Shown here: in pieces, positions 37,230-48,916 of the stretch
Layout of the letters: every line of letters begins with the position of its first letter
Position numbering within the stretch: position 1 is the first letter of the stretch
Assembly (NCBI GenBank): GCA_027704905.1
Contig: CM051001.1
Coordinates: 29,262,170 to 29,326,169 of the forward strand
Source of the DNA: Muraenolepis orangiensis
Lineage: Eukaryota; Chordata; Actinopteri; Gadiformes; Muraenolepididae
Direction of reading: 5' to 3'
Length of the DNA: 64,000 bases
Program-made: the position numbers and the translations under genes
Notes under the pieces: model-generated
The model's input: the letters and a program-made list of their open reading frames with translations, nothing else
Told to the model about the DNA's origin: nothing
Databases searched by the model: none

Positions 37230-39286
37230 ATATGTACAGACAGGTAATCACAGCCGTGCTGATATCCAGTGTAACAGCACTCCCTCTCGTGTGACATTGC
37301 TGAATGAGTAGATGTGAGATGAAGTGTCCAGTAGAAGACAATCCATTTTCACACACAACTAACAACTAACAATAGACAGAAAAAGATGGATTCAATGGAA
37401 GGACGGATTTGATTGAATTTTAAACAGGGAGGCGACGGCTGGGGGAGGAGATAGCAGAGAGAGCAGGTACGGCAAGGCATAGATGTTGAACCCATCTACG
37501 TGATTGGCTGTCATGGGCCTTAGATAAGGAGAGGAGAGGAAGAAACAGAGTGGAAGAGAAAAAGGGAGAGAAGGAGATAATGGAAAAAGGAGGTGGAGAG
37601 AGCAAAGTATGAGAAAGAGGTGACCCCAAATGAGCGGAGCATTAGATGAGAGCAAAAGACAGAAGACACATTTTGAGCAAAGACACCAATGATGCACAAT
37701 AAGCCACAGGAACGACCATAATAAGTCTGCCAATTTAATAATTTTCTAAATAGTTTTCTGATATAGTATAACATTTGACACAACATTTTAGAGCTCTCAA
37801 CAGAGACAACGATTACATATAAATTGTTCACAGCAACATTAAGTTATACTGAAACACAGTGTTCACCAACAGTATCAACACAACAACACAAAAGCCTGGA
37901 GCAGAGGGAGCTATGATGAAAGGTGAATCAATAAGCAGAGAACTCCCAAACAGTGTGTGTGTGTGCCTGTGTGTGTGTGTGTATGTAAACACTCACACAA
38001 TTGTGTTAACACAAACTAAACCATTCTTTTTGAAGATGCAGTGTGTTCCTGAGGCTTGAGGAGGAGGGAACCTTTCCTTAAAGGGCCGTCCCCCAGGCCG
38101 CTGGGATGGATTGATCACCCAGACCGGTCCTCAGGTTGTCTTCAAGGTCTCGACCACACAACAACTACTTCCATCCAAAACCATGTCCACCAAGTCTTGG
38201 CGTTCCACCGAACGAATCAGTCCAATCAGCTTGAGCTGGTCTAGAGCCCTGGGGCTGCTGATTGGTTGAGCAGCACTGGAGCTGTCCATGGTACGCATAG
38301 AGGCTAGATGCAAAATACCTCCAGCTACCTTGTTCTTTAACCCCAGAACCCACTTATAAACATAGACTACAGGGTCTAATCAACATCGACTGTACGGGTA
38401 CTGGAGAACACCAAGGCTCTGGGTTCTGACCTTATCCAGGCAAGGTGAGGACACCAAGCCTTGGGCTGTCCTCCAGTCCCCTGCATGCTTCAGCCTCTCA
38501 GCATCTGCATTCACCATGGGGCCAAACTGGTTCTATTTACATATCTATTTACATATTACATATTACATGTTTATGTATTTATATATTAGATTAGATTCAA
38601 ATTTCAAATTATCATATTATTATCATCATCATCATCATTATTATCATCATTATCATTATCATTATCATATTATATTGTAGAGTGTGAAAAACAGCCTTCT
38701 CTGAACCGCTCTGTTGCAGAGTCGTTAGTACTCAAATCTGTGTGACTGTCTGTGTCTGCCTGACTAGCTCTTACTTGCTTCTTGTCAACTTTTCCTCAAA
38801 AATAGACAACATAAACAATTCAAGAGGATAGTTCTAGATATTTTTGCATGCACTGCATTGCCAACCAATAATTTGAACTCAAGGGGAGTGGAACCCGTAC
38901 CCTTCACATAAACACTCATTGATATGCAACAGAAGCTCCGTTAAAGAGACCATCCAAAGCCTAATTGGCCCGGAGACAGTGGCTGGATGCGTTGTATCGG
39001 ACCAGCAGTAACCAGCCTGCTCTTTAGGCTGCAGGCCAAGCTGTGAATGGGCTGTTGCCTGCCTATCAGTCAAGTGAAACAACAGGCAGCCAGCCAGTCA
39101 GCCAGCCAGCCAGCCAGCCACAAACACTCAAACACACACACACACTTAACTTGTGTACAACATAAGCCAGTTAACAGCTTGTTTTGCTCAGCCCACAAGG
39201 AAGTTTGGTGCTCAGGAATATCCAAATGTAGAGTATTGCGTTTCAAACAAATGTATTTTATTTAATAAACAAATGTTGACTGTGCT
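37230..39286. other. No gene recognised
   Basis: Contains (ATC/ATT)n at about 38617-38668 and (GCCA)n at about 39089-39120. The rest is unassigned intron 2. Confidence 0.4.
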
Positions 39287-39798
39287 ATATATATCAGTGG
39301 TGAAGCGTCAGGGCCTTCAAGGTATTCAGAGAAGACCCTGGAACTCTCAGATGAAACCAAAAAATCGAATTAATTGTATTAATACAATGTAATAACATTT
39401 AATAACATTTAATAAAATTTTAATAAAATGAATAAATGAGAATCGTATCTGTGTTATATTACAGTGTTACGTTGATTTGTTTGTCTTTCTCGGTCCACGC
39501 ATTTGAGTGGTTTTGTGTTGGAAAAACAATGCAACCAATTAGATATGTTTCTGGGTTGCTGGGAAGAATATCCTTCAACCAAAGTATTCCCGCTGACATT
39601 GGCCCTTAGACTGAATGAGAGCGTACGTTTGGATTGACAATTTGATCAACCAATCATATCGTGATTTGTAGCCAATGGGCGTATTCTTTTAGATTTCCCC
39701 GCAGCTCAATATGGAGCTAGAAGGTGCAAGGTGGTGGCTGGCGCGAGAGTGGATCTAGCGTAGTGTTACGTTTTCTACGTTGTTTTTTTTACGTCAAA

Positions 39799-40023
39799 AT
39801 GGCAACAGGTGAAGATGATGTCGTTGCGGATTTATTGTCTGAACCATTTTCAAGACGGCCATTTAATGTTAAGATAGACATTATTAAAAAAGGCCGTCCA
39901 ACACCTGACAATCTGGAGCTGACTCAAGTAGTTAAAGCAGGCTATGTTCGCCATTTTCAGAGTAACAACTGGGAACGATCCCCGTGGCTAACGGGCTCTA
40001 CTAGCCACAAGAGGCTCTACTGA
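39799..40023 (+). pseudogene. hAT transposase N-terminal (TTF-type finger) fragment
   Basis: Begins MATGEDDVVADLLSEPFSRR and reaches YVRHFQSNNWERSPWLTGST, then HKRLY followed by TGA. In TTF-finger hAT transposases (ZMYM/P52rIPK-like proteins) this F...W....WL..S...LYC.EC stretch is the start of the zinc finger. Here the codon after LY, expected to be Cys, is TGA, and WECC follows. One point change could thus have ended the frame. The catalytic and dimerisation regions are missing downstream. Confidence 0.7.
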
Positions 40024-40344
40024 TGGGAGTGTTGCTATTTGGGACCGACAAGAGAGCAGGGAATTGGAACTTATTTTGGATCTGAAAAGCGATCATCTTT
40101 ATGACCTGATGGTGGTCGCACCATTCATCCAGAAGGACAGGTGAATGGATTTGGTCAGCGAACATCATTGGTGAGTGACACTCATTTGTCTTTGCTGGTT
40201 TTGTCTCAGTGTTGCGTCTCGTTGAGCTGGTTGTTGCATTTTGTTTCCACACACTTGTTGACTGATTAGTTAATGGCTGTCTTGGGTTTGTTAAGCATTC
40301 TTGTGCATTTGAATTGAGAGTTTGGACTTGATCTTTCTTTGCAT

Positions 40345-40567
40345 CGCTTAACGTGAAAAGACTTAACGTAACTAAGAGTTACAAAACCGCGATCAATAAT
40401 CACCTAATTTGCATATGTTTTGTCATTAGCACTTTCACCTTTTCACTTTCATTTTGACAGGTGAAAGTGCTAATGACAAGACATATGCCAGAGACATTTG
40501 GTGATTAATGATCGCTATTTTGGAACTTAAAGTTCCAAAGTTAAGTTAAGCCTTTTCACGTGAAGCG
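40345..40567. repeat. 223-bp imperfect palindrome (fold-back)
   Basis: The arms pair over nearly their whole length with small mismatches and indels. Outer CGCTTAACGTGAAAAGACTT pairs with AAGCCTTTTCACGTGAAGCG, and inner TGTCATTAGCACTTTCACCT pairs with AGGTGAAAGTGCTAATGACA around a short spacer. No coding capacity. It may be a fold-back MITE inside the hAT-like element. Confidence 0.9.
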
Positions 40568-40779
40568 TGTTAGACCGTCCCTTTAACCGATAGCCTGTGT
40601 GGTGGTCTGTGTTGGGCTGTTACGTCACTACATGGACACTGCTTTACAACTAGGGTACACTTGGAAATTGGCTGCGACAATCTGATCTGCCTAAATGAGA
40701 TAAGGCATAAAGTGACTCCTCCGTGACGTCCGTCTGACTAGAACAACTGAATTTTCGAATGGTGATGGTGGGGGTGGTG

Positions 40780-41219
40780 GTCTACAGCAGGGGTTCCCAA
40801 AGTGGGGGTCGCGGGACCCCGAGGGGGGGGGGGTCGTGGGACCCCGAGGGGGGGGGGGTGCGCGGGACCCCGAGGGGGGGTCGCGAGATGATTTCAGAAT
40901 CCTCTTGATGTGACCATGAGGTTTTTATTGTTAATAATAACGTGTGCATAGATATTTTTATATATGTACGGGTGACGAATAAAGGAATTTTGATTCCGAC
41001 AGATTCACGACAGTATCATTTGCAGCTGAAAAAAAAGCCCCACACAATTTTCAATATCACGATTACCTCCCCACCCCCTTGGACTTCACGATGTTCTCGA
41101 TGGTGAAGATCTGTGCACACGTTGTTTCAATGTTTCAGTCCCTCCGGTGATAGTGGGGGGGGGGGGTCTGTTATGTTGGGGGTCGCGGGCTGAAAAGTTG
41201 GGGAACCCCTGGTCTACAG
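40780..41219. mobile_element. Nested non-autonomous hAT-like element
   Basis: The insert 40788-41211 is flanked by identical GTCTACAG (40780-40787 and 41212-41219). Ends are CAGGGGTTCCCAAAGT on the left and, reverse-complemented, CAGGGGTTCCCCAACTTT on the right, related to the nested element at 31433. Near the left end is a small tandem array of GTCGCGGGACCCCGAGG units with G8-G10 runs. Confidence 0.9.
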
Positions 41220-41250
41220 AAGGTCCAGTTGTGATAGACACGCTTCGCCA

Positions 41251-41253
<3 letters not shown>

Positions 41254-41302
<49 letters not shown>
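41254..41302. repeat. (TA)n microsatellite
   Basis: About 49 bp of TA abutting the right end of the hAT-like element. Confidence 0.95.
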
Positions 41303-41306
<4 letters not shown>

Positions 41307-41791
41307 CCAATCCATGCTTGGTGCTCTTTAATTTTTGGTTATGTGAAATCTTGTATAATTAAAGGGTATTCTAGGAAATATAATATATAACATCTGGATT
41401 ATATTTGTGTTTGTGGGAATACGATCTACCATCCATCATCACCAAAGGGGACATCTTGATAATTGACAGAGTGGACCCTGACTCCCTGAGCTCTTTATTG
41501 GGCTCCCAGCTTTGTATTATACTATATTATATAACACAACACTACTGCTAGAAGTGTTGGAACAATGGACAGCCATGGATCAGACCAACATGAGGGCCAT
41601 GCTGACAACAAGTCCCTGCCAGGGAACCAAACATTGATTTTTGACAGAGGTAAAAGTTTTCTCGAGGTTTCTCTTCTACTGTTGTGGAGGAAAGGTTACC
41701 TGTGTGTTGTAGGGTGGGGGTTTGGGGGCAGAGCATAACAGGTGATGCAACTGATTGACACAACAGCAGGAAGAAAACTATGACTAACTAG

Positions 41792-42014
41792 GATAAATCT
41801 CTCTGTTTCTTCTTCTTTTGACCCCCTTAGTTTCTAAATAAAATGTCATTCAAGATTCAAGATTCAAGATTCAAGAGACTTTTTGCAGACTTTTTTTAAT
41901 TTTATTTTTTTTAATTTCCCTCTGGATAAATAAAGTCTCTTGATCTTGAATCTTGAATGACATTTTATTTAGAAACTAAGGGGGTCAAAAGAAGAAGAAA
42001 CAGAGAGATTTATC
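41792..42014. repeat. 223-bp palindrome with perfect 70-bp arms
   Basis: Arm 41792-41861 is the exact reverse complement of 41945-42014 over 70 bp (starting GATAAATCTCTCTGTTTCTT). Pairing extends into the 83-bp spacer through TTCAAGAGACTT. The spacer has T-rich stretches and GGATAAATAAAGTCTCTTGA, and the arms contain ATTCAAG repeats. Perfect arms imply recent formation or gene conversion. Confidence 0.95.
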
Positions 42015-42839
42015 TTCGCGTTTCCTGTTGTTTCCCACACCAGTACTGGTGCTGGCATGGGCACCACTTGTACTGTTTCATTTAATAGGTTTCATTTTTA
42101 AAGATTGCAATGTTTCCTTGGGAAACCAAAAAAAGAACCTTGTGTTTACTGCCTCAAACTGACGCTGAATTTTGAGAGATCAAAGCTTCACAACATTTTT
42201 TCACATAAACTGTGCAGTGTACAAAATAAAAAATATGTGATCACAACACAATCATAAAAATAACACTGATTTATGTTCCGTTCCGTTCCCACTTACTGTG
42301 GGAATCGACATAAATCGACAACTACAAGATGGGACTTGTGTGTTCACTGCTCTCCAAACCTGGACACTGCAGCGGTGGACATCCTTTGTTAAATGACTGA
42401 CAGATTCAACCACCGGCTCAGAACGTCTCATCAAGGCGCGCTGACTTGCGACGTGGTGGGACACGACGGTCGGCGTGTTCACGCCGCAGTTAAAACACAC
42501 ACACAATCACCCACAGCTTAAAACATTCTGCCTTTTTTGGACCGGACTGCCAATCTATTGGTGGGCGCGGGACTACAAGTCAAAGTTCAAATCATTTTAA
42601 CCTCGAATCAAATCCACCACTCCCCCCCCCCCCCCACTGCAACACACAGCGAGGTCGGACGTATGGTCGAACTTGCGGTGGCACACACACACACAAACAC
42701 ACACACACAAGCACGCACACACACACATACACACACACACACACGTGTAACACGTTTGACGTTTGGTTCTTGACTAGAATAGTTTGGTAACAATGGAGCA
42801 CCATGATAATAACAAACCACATGATGGAAGACAATATTG

Positions 42840-42880
42840 ACTTACCTGAAGACGAGAAGGACCAGGAGACCAGCAGAAAC
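42840..42880 (-). promoter_or_regulatory. Recursive-splice-like site in testican intron 2
   Basis: On the sense (minus) strand a pyrimidine-rich run ending CTGGTCCTTCTCGTCTTCAG is followed at once by GTAAGTC. The junction is between 42846 and 42845. A fused acceptor and full-consensus donor is the signature of a zero-length recursive splice site, known from very long introns of neuronal genes. Intron 2 is about 31 kb and the site is near its middle. Confidence 0.45.
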
Positions 42881-43383
42881 ATGAAAGAAAACACACAAGA
42901 AGTCATGATTTTACAAAATTCATGGTTATTTTTAGACTTATACAGGCACACTCGCATGAACACAAGCTGCCAGACCGCATCCACACATCCACATCCACAC
43001 ACACACACACACACAAACACACACATCCACACACACACACACACACACCCACACACACACACATATCCAGCCATTAAAATATGATTTAATCGATTCAATT
43101 AGTGTTAAAATGAAAATAAAATTAAAAAATACACTCCAAAGAGCCCATATATCCAAAAGTTTCATATTCAACATTCATTTAATGATATTTATTGTATGCG
43201 TATGTCGTATAATAAATGAATTAAGAAGTATGAAATTAACTTTCCAATGTGAAACACATGAACTACTTTCTAAAGTAGTAGTTTTGATTGTGTTTGGTCA
43301 CTTGTTATGGAAGCTTGGTGGCAGGACAGTGGTGGTTACAGTGCTCTGGGTTTGATACTCGGTACTTGATACTTGATAATACG
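42880..43383. other. No gene recognised; degenerate CA patch
   Basis: CA-rich stretch at about 42990-43065. Nothing else recognised. Confidence 0.4.
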
Positions 43384-43622
43384 GGCGGCAGTATAGCTCA
43401 GGAGGTATAGCGGTCGCCTCACAACCGAAAGGACGCTGGTTCGATCCCCTGGCTCCTCCTAGCAAAAACTGTCGAGGTGTCCTTGAGCAAGACAATCCTA
43501 ACTGCTCCTGACGTGCTGGCTGTCTCCTTGCATGGCTGACTCCGCCGTCGGTGTACGAATGGGTAATGTGAGGACTTTATATGACTTTGGATAAAAGCGC
43601 TATATAAAAGCCGGCATTAATA
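43384..43622 (+). mobile_element. tRNA-derived SINE with L2-type tail
   Basis: The tRNA-like head has an A-box region TAGCTCAGGAGGTATAGCGG and a perfect B box GGTTCGATCCC (43438-43448). The body has GTCCTTGAGCAAGACA, and the 3' end TTTGGATAAAAGCGCTATAT forms the GGATA-loop hairpin of UnaL2-mobilised SINEs. This family differs from the SINE at 60098. Confidence 0.85.
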
Positions 43623-43696
43623 TTATACTCAGTGACTTGAGTATGCTTGAGCTGTGCTTAGCTGACCTCTACCTTCTCCTAAAATACATCTGTATT

Positions 43697-44190
43697 CACT
43701 GTCTAACCCATACCTACTTTGAACGTGCATGTGTCTGTACTCACTGTCTAACCCCCACCTTCTCCTAAAGGACACATGTATTCACTGTCTAACCCCTACC
43801 TTCTCCTAAAGGACACATGTACTCACTGTTTAACCCCCACCTTCTCCTAAAGGACACACGTATCACTGTCTAACCTCTACCTTCTCCTAAAGGACATGTG
43901 TACTAACTGTCTAACCTCTACCTTCTCCTAAAGGACATGTGTACTCACTGTCTAACCTCTACATTCTCCTAAAGGACATGTGTACTCACTGTCTAACCTC
44001 TACCTTCTCCTAAAGGACATGTGTACTCACTGTCTGACCCCTACCTTCTCCTAAAGGACATGTGTACTCACTGTCTAACCTCTACCTTCTCCTAAAGGAC
44101 ATGTGTACTCACTGTCTAACCCTTACCTTCTACTAAAGGACATCTGTATGCACTGTCTAACCCCTACCTTCTCCTAAAGGACATGCAAGT
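43697..44190. repeat. 41-bp minisatellite, about 12 copies
   Basis: Units of CACTGTCTAACCTCTACCTT / CTCCTAAAGGACATGTGTACT with single-base variants. The last unit runs into an L2-like tail. Confidence 0.93.
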
Positions 44191-44225
44191 TGCTTCGCAT
44201 TAAGGTGTCTGCTAAATTACTAAAT
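44188..44225 (+). mobile_element. Degenerate L2-type 3' tail
   Basis: CAAGTTGCTTCGCATTAAGG / TGTCTGCTAAATTACTAAAT resembles the TAAGTCGCTTTGGATAAAAGCGTCTGCCAAATG tails elsewhere in the window, with a damaged loop. It directly abuts the 41-bp minisatellite. Confidence 0.55.
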
Positions 44226-44229
44226 ATAT

Positions 44230-44795
44230 TTATAAAAGCACCATCTGGACTGGTACTGGGAACTGGCTGAGTTGCTGTCCACACTTCTAAACAATGTGTT
44301 CAAGGGGATGTGGCACATTATGACAAAGTGAGCAAGATTGGACCTGGGAATGTCCAGACCAGACAGAGGCCTCTAATTCTCTCATCATCTCATTATTAGT
44401 GTATACCGTAAGTGGAGGACACGACATGAATAGTCTTCCTGAAGTCATTAGAAAGTCAATGAGAGAGCGCCATGGTGTAGTATCACTTTCAGAAGGCATT
44501 GAGCTGCGGTGATGGTTATATTACTTTAATGAATCTGCCCCTTCCTACTCCTACTGCCTGACAAGCGCAGGCCTGGCGCTGGTCCAGAACGTACGTCAGG
44601 TAGGCTAGCGGCCCGTGAGTTGAGAGGACAATAACATTTACGTACCAAGAAATTACAACGTACCAGGAAATGACATTTTACAGACATTGCTTTCATTGTT
44701 TAATATAAGTATATTTCTGGATGGTTAAATCTCTATCTACCAAATCATGAAATAAAATAGTTTATTTAACAATCAACAATGAAACACTAAAGAAC
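44230..44795. other. No gene recognised
   Basis: No family or exon identified. Confidence 0.4.
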
Positions 44796-44799
44796 TGCA

Positions 44800-45345
44800 T
44801 TCACTATGCAAGATTGCACCAGAAGTGGCTGCCTCGGTACAGTACAAAGCAGCACTTTGGCGGTCATGGAAACATTCAAGTTTGTGGGAACTACAATCTC
44901 CACGAGGACCTGAAGTAGGAGGCCAACATCGTCTCCACAAAAAAGGCCCAGAAAAGGATGTACTTCCTGCGCCAGCTGAGGAAGTTCAACCTCAGGAATT
45001 GTTGGTGTAGACTTACTGGACTGTGATTGAGTCTGTCCTCTCCACCTCCATAAGGGTGTGATTTGGCACTGCCACAACACTAGGACACACACCTGGTGCA
45101 GCACATCATCAGGTCTGCAGAAAGTATGATTGGACTAAACTTGCCCTCACTCCAAGATCTCTTCACCACCAGAGCCAGGAGGCGGCGGCCACCACATCTT
45201 TGAACTCCTTCCCTCCAGAAGGTGCTTCAGAGCACCGTAAACCAGAACCTCCAGACACAGGAATAGCTTCATCCCACACGCTATCACTTTAATGAACCAC
45301 TAACCCAGCCTTGTGACCTCAGGGCAATTCACTGACATTCAACTC
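44800..45345 (+). mobile_element. Rex1/L2-group LINE ORF2 3' fragment
   Basis: Frameshifted pieces TKKAQKRMYFLRQLRKFNL, VIESVLSTSIRVWFGTA and LPSLQDLFTTRARRR match the C-terminal part of the same LINE group as at 50940-54975. The 5' part is missing, and no endonuclease is visible. Confidence 0.75.
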
Positions 45346-45703
45346 TACAACTGGAGTGTATATGCTGGTAAATAGGTCTACATTAACACTGTCAAAGCTG
45401 TTGAACTCAACAAATAATAAATCAAAAAATACATTTATTGGTTTAAACTCAACTCAATAAATAAACCACTACCTTTCACCTATTTCATTTGAATATATAG
45501 TCGGACAGCTTGGAACAGATATCAACCGAGTGACTGGAATGGTCAAGTAGCAAAGAAGGAGATATCAAATATATAGAATCAAATCATTGAATAAGAACCT
45601 CCCGGTGATTCTATGAACCGGCCTTAACCTTATGTCTTCGTATTCGTACTATTCGACACAAAACACATTCAGATGTCCCGCTTGCTTTGTTCTAGAACAA
45701 ACC

Positions 45704-45836
<133 letters not shown>

Positions 45837-45954
45837 AGGACGGTTTGGAATGGAAAATGTAAATCTTGACTTTGGTGACGGAATACTGCTAGGTGTGTTT
45901 CTCATTAGAATGTCACTGGAGCTGCAGAGATGGACTCAGTTGAGTTCAAAAATC

Positions 45955-46030
45955 TTTAAAAGCATTTTTAAAGTGCAAAAGTGCAGCAGCATCATGAAAT
46001 CAGTGCAGCACAGTGCAGTAACTGTGACAC
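45955..46030 (+). repeat. Dispersed repeat segment (partner at 3004)
   Basis: AAAGCATTTTTAAAGTGCAA, then GTGCAGCAGCAT, resembling 3010-3050. Confidence 0.5.
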
Positions 46031-46349
46031 ACACACATATCTTTCTGTCTCTTAATATCTCTCAACCTCTCTCAATCTCTCTCTCTCTGTTACTCTGTCT
46101 CTCCATCTCTCATGCTCCCTGTCACTCGCTCTAAAGTGAGTTTATTTAGTTTATTATTAACAGACGTAATAAAGATCTGAGATGGAAGACCCCTTTAGCA
46201 AAACACAACAAAAAAAAACACACTCATCAGTGTGAATCATGTGTTGCTAACCTGACACCATCTGATTTGACATTAAAAGAGAGAGATCAGACACAATCAG
46301 GCACAGCCAGGGGCATTTTTGGCCAATGGAACATTTACACAATTACACA

Positions 46350-47375
46350 GGATCAGCCCTCTATTAAGTCAATTATGTTTCACAAGATCAACCCTCTATT
46401 AACTCTGTGAGGTTTCACAGGATCCTCTATTAACTCTATGAGGTTTCACACGGTCCTCTATTAACTCTGAGGTTTGACAGGATCCTCTATGGTGATGTTT
46501 ACCAACAATGACATCATTTCCACACATTACGGTCCTTGTTATTGGACTCTTTTACATGGAAAGTATGGCGTGCTCGACTGCTTTAAGCAATTTTCTAGTC
46601 TCTGAATACATAAAAATACTCAATCAAGCCGCTAGTTCTAAAAATTATTCTAAACTAACGTATGATAATGGTTCGGCTTGACTTCTAGAACTGTACACAT
46701 TGAAAGGATGGCAAAATAACAGACTCTTTGGCCAGATTGGAGCTTCAGTGATATTTACACCTGATCAACACGCCAGGGATAGACACGAAGGAGTCTCTCA
46801 ATATAGTAGGTCTTTAGTGTTTTAGACAGGTCCCATTCATTCTTATGTTAATTGAACCCTAACCCTTAACTCCATGAGGTTTCACAGGGTCCTCTATTAA
46901 CTCTATGAGGTTCCACAGGGTCCTTTATTAACTCCATGAGGTTTCACAGGGTCCTCTATTAACTCTATGAGGTTTCCACAGGGTCCTCTTATTAACTCTA
47001 TGAGGTTTCACAGGGTCCTCTATTAACTCCATGAGGTTCACAGGTCCTCTTAACTCATGAGGTTTCACAAGGTCCTCTATTAACTCTATGAGGTTTCACA
47101 GAGTCCTCTATTAACTCTATGAGGTTTCACAGGTCCTCTATTAACTCCATGAGGTTTCACATGGTCCTCTATTAACTCCATGAGGTTTCACATGGATCCT
47201 CTATTAACTCCATGAGGTTTCACAGGGTCCTCTATTAACTCCATGAGGTTTCACAGAGTCCTCTATTAACTCCATGAGGTTTCACAGGGTCCTCTATTAA
47301 CTCCATGAGGTTTCACTGGATCTTCTCTTAACTCTATGAGGTTTCAAATGATCCTCTATTAACTCTATGAGGTTT
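46350..47375. repeat. 31-bp minisatellite in two blocks
   Basis: Units TAACTCTATGAGGTTTCACA / GGGTCCTCTAT. The first block is about 46366-46490, followed by about 360 bp of non-repeat sequence. The second block (about 46862-47375) has some 16 copies with indels of one to several bases. The interruption may be an insertion or an independent second expansion. Confidence 0.92.
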
Positions 47376-47543
47376 ATTGGAGTGGAAACTAGCATCAACA
47401 CATAAACAAAAAGCATTAACAGAACTGGAGGCTAAACTTGACCTTTTAAAAAGTGGCTTCTACTTGACCCCTTGGTGTTTGTGTGTATGTGCACCACCAC
47501 CGTTGCTTTAGTAGGATAATTCAGTTATTGGCCAGCTGGCTCA

Positions 47544-47586
<43 letters not shown>

Positions 47587-47730
47587 CACACACAAACCCA
47601 TTTGCCTTGGGGCCTGAAGGTTAGAACAAACAGGATGTCCAGCCAGCTGTTCCCTTGACAACAGAGAGGGTGTGTGTGTGTGTGTGCGTGTTGTGTGTGT
47701 GTGTGGGGGGGGGTCATACAGAGCCAGTGA

Positions 47731-47858
<128 letters not shown>

Positions 47859-48482
47859 TGGAGATGTCCATAGTGTTGGAATACCCCCACATTTTGAATA
47901 TTGTACTTCATAATTGAATACACTACATAATGCAAGTATATCAATAAGTTAGAAGTAGTCTGCCCTCTAACATTCATTAAAAGACAAAGTGAGGGGCATG
48001 CTACATAGGCATCTCATGTGTATCTCACAGGCCTTTCTCTCTGCCTTGTTAAACTGCCCAGTGGAGAAGCCAAGGCTGTCTGCGTACATCAGCCCTGGGG
48101 CTCGTGGTCCGACTGCACGACAGCTCAAAGATTTACATGCATGCTTGTGCCAGGATTCCAGCGAAGCTAATCAGCTGTTTAATGTGGGCTTTTTTAATAC
48201 TATACTAAATTACCTCTCGCTCCATCGCTCTCTCCTACCTTCGCTCCCTAATATCTACTCTTGTATTTTATGAGCGCTCACAGAGGAGGAGGCAGAGGGG
48301 CAGTGGGAGAAGCCTACTGCATTATGGACACGGTTTATCTCTCTGTCTCACTCTTTATCTCTTTAAAGGCAGACACACGCACTCGCTCACACATACGCAG
48401 ACACGTACGCACACACATACACGTTTATGGGCAGCAGGGAATGAAAATGACCATTTCAATCAGGCGAGTTTCATTAAACCGT

Positions 48483-48483
<1 letters not shown>

Positions 48484-48572
<89 letters not shown>
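48484..48572. repeat. (CA)n flanked by an 18-20-bp direct repeat
   Basis: AACAGGGAATGAAAATGACC at 48592 repeats GCAGGGAATGAAAATGACCA at 48434, so the CA tract sits inside a small segmental duplication. Confidence 0.85.
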
Positions 48573-48577
<5 letters not shown>

Positions 48578-48619
48578 GACAAAGTTCCATGAACAGGGAA
48601 TGAAAATGACCAATTCAAT

Positions 48620-48885
48620 AAGCCATTTTTCAATCAACTATAAACATCAGAGAGAAAGGGAGAAACAGAGAGAAAGAGGAATAGTCAGACACACATACAC
48701 TGATAGTGGCACAAATACAATATAACCATTAAATATATAACAGAGTTATACATTTATAACAATGTGTACATATTTATATATATAAAAATACCAGCTCATA
48801 CACATAGAGACTGTATTGCTTGCTCTTTATTTGCTTCTACTGGATAAATTATTAAATGGAACAGGAAAGGAAATATTCAATGCTT

Positions 48886-48916
<31 letters not shown>

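Larger units (their letters stand above)
39287..41261 (+). mobile_element. hAT-like transposon, internally decayed
   Basis: Element 39295-41253. Its left end CAGTGGTGAAGCGT and reverse-complemented right end CAGTGGCGAAGCGT are near-identical terminal inverted repeats. ATATATAT flanks both sides, consistent with an 8-bp duplication, although the right flank is a (TA)n tract. Inside lie a transposase N-terminal fragment (39799-40023), a 223-bp palindrome and a nested hAT-like insert. Confidence 0.8.

Noticed and set aside
47940..47965. ADYF-like match considered for testican exon 3
   Set aside because: A stop follows immediately; the true exon was found at 28201-28246.
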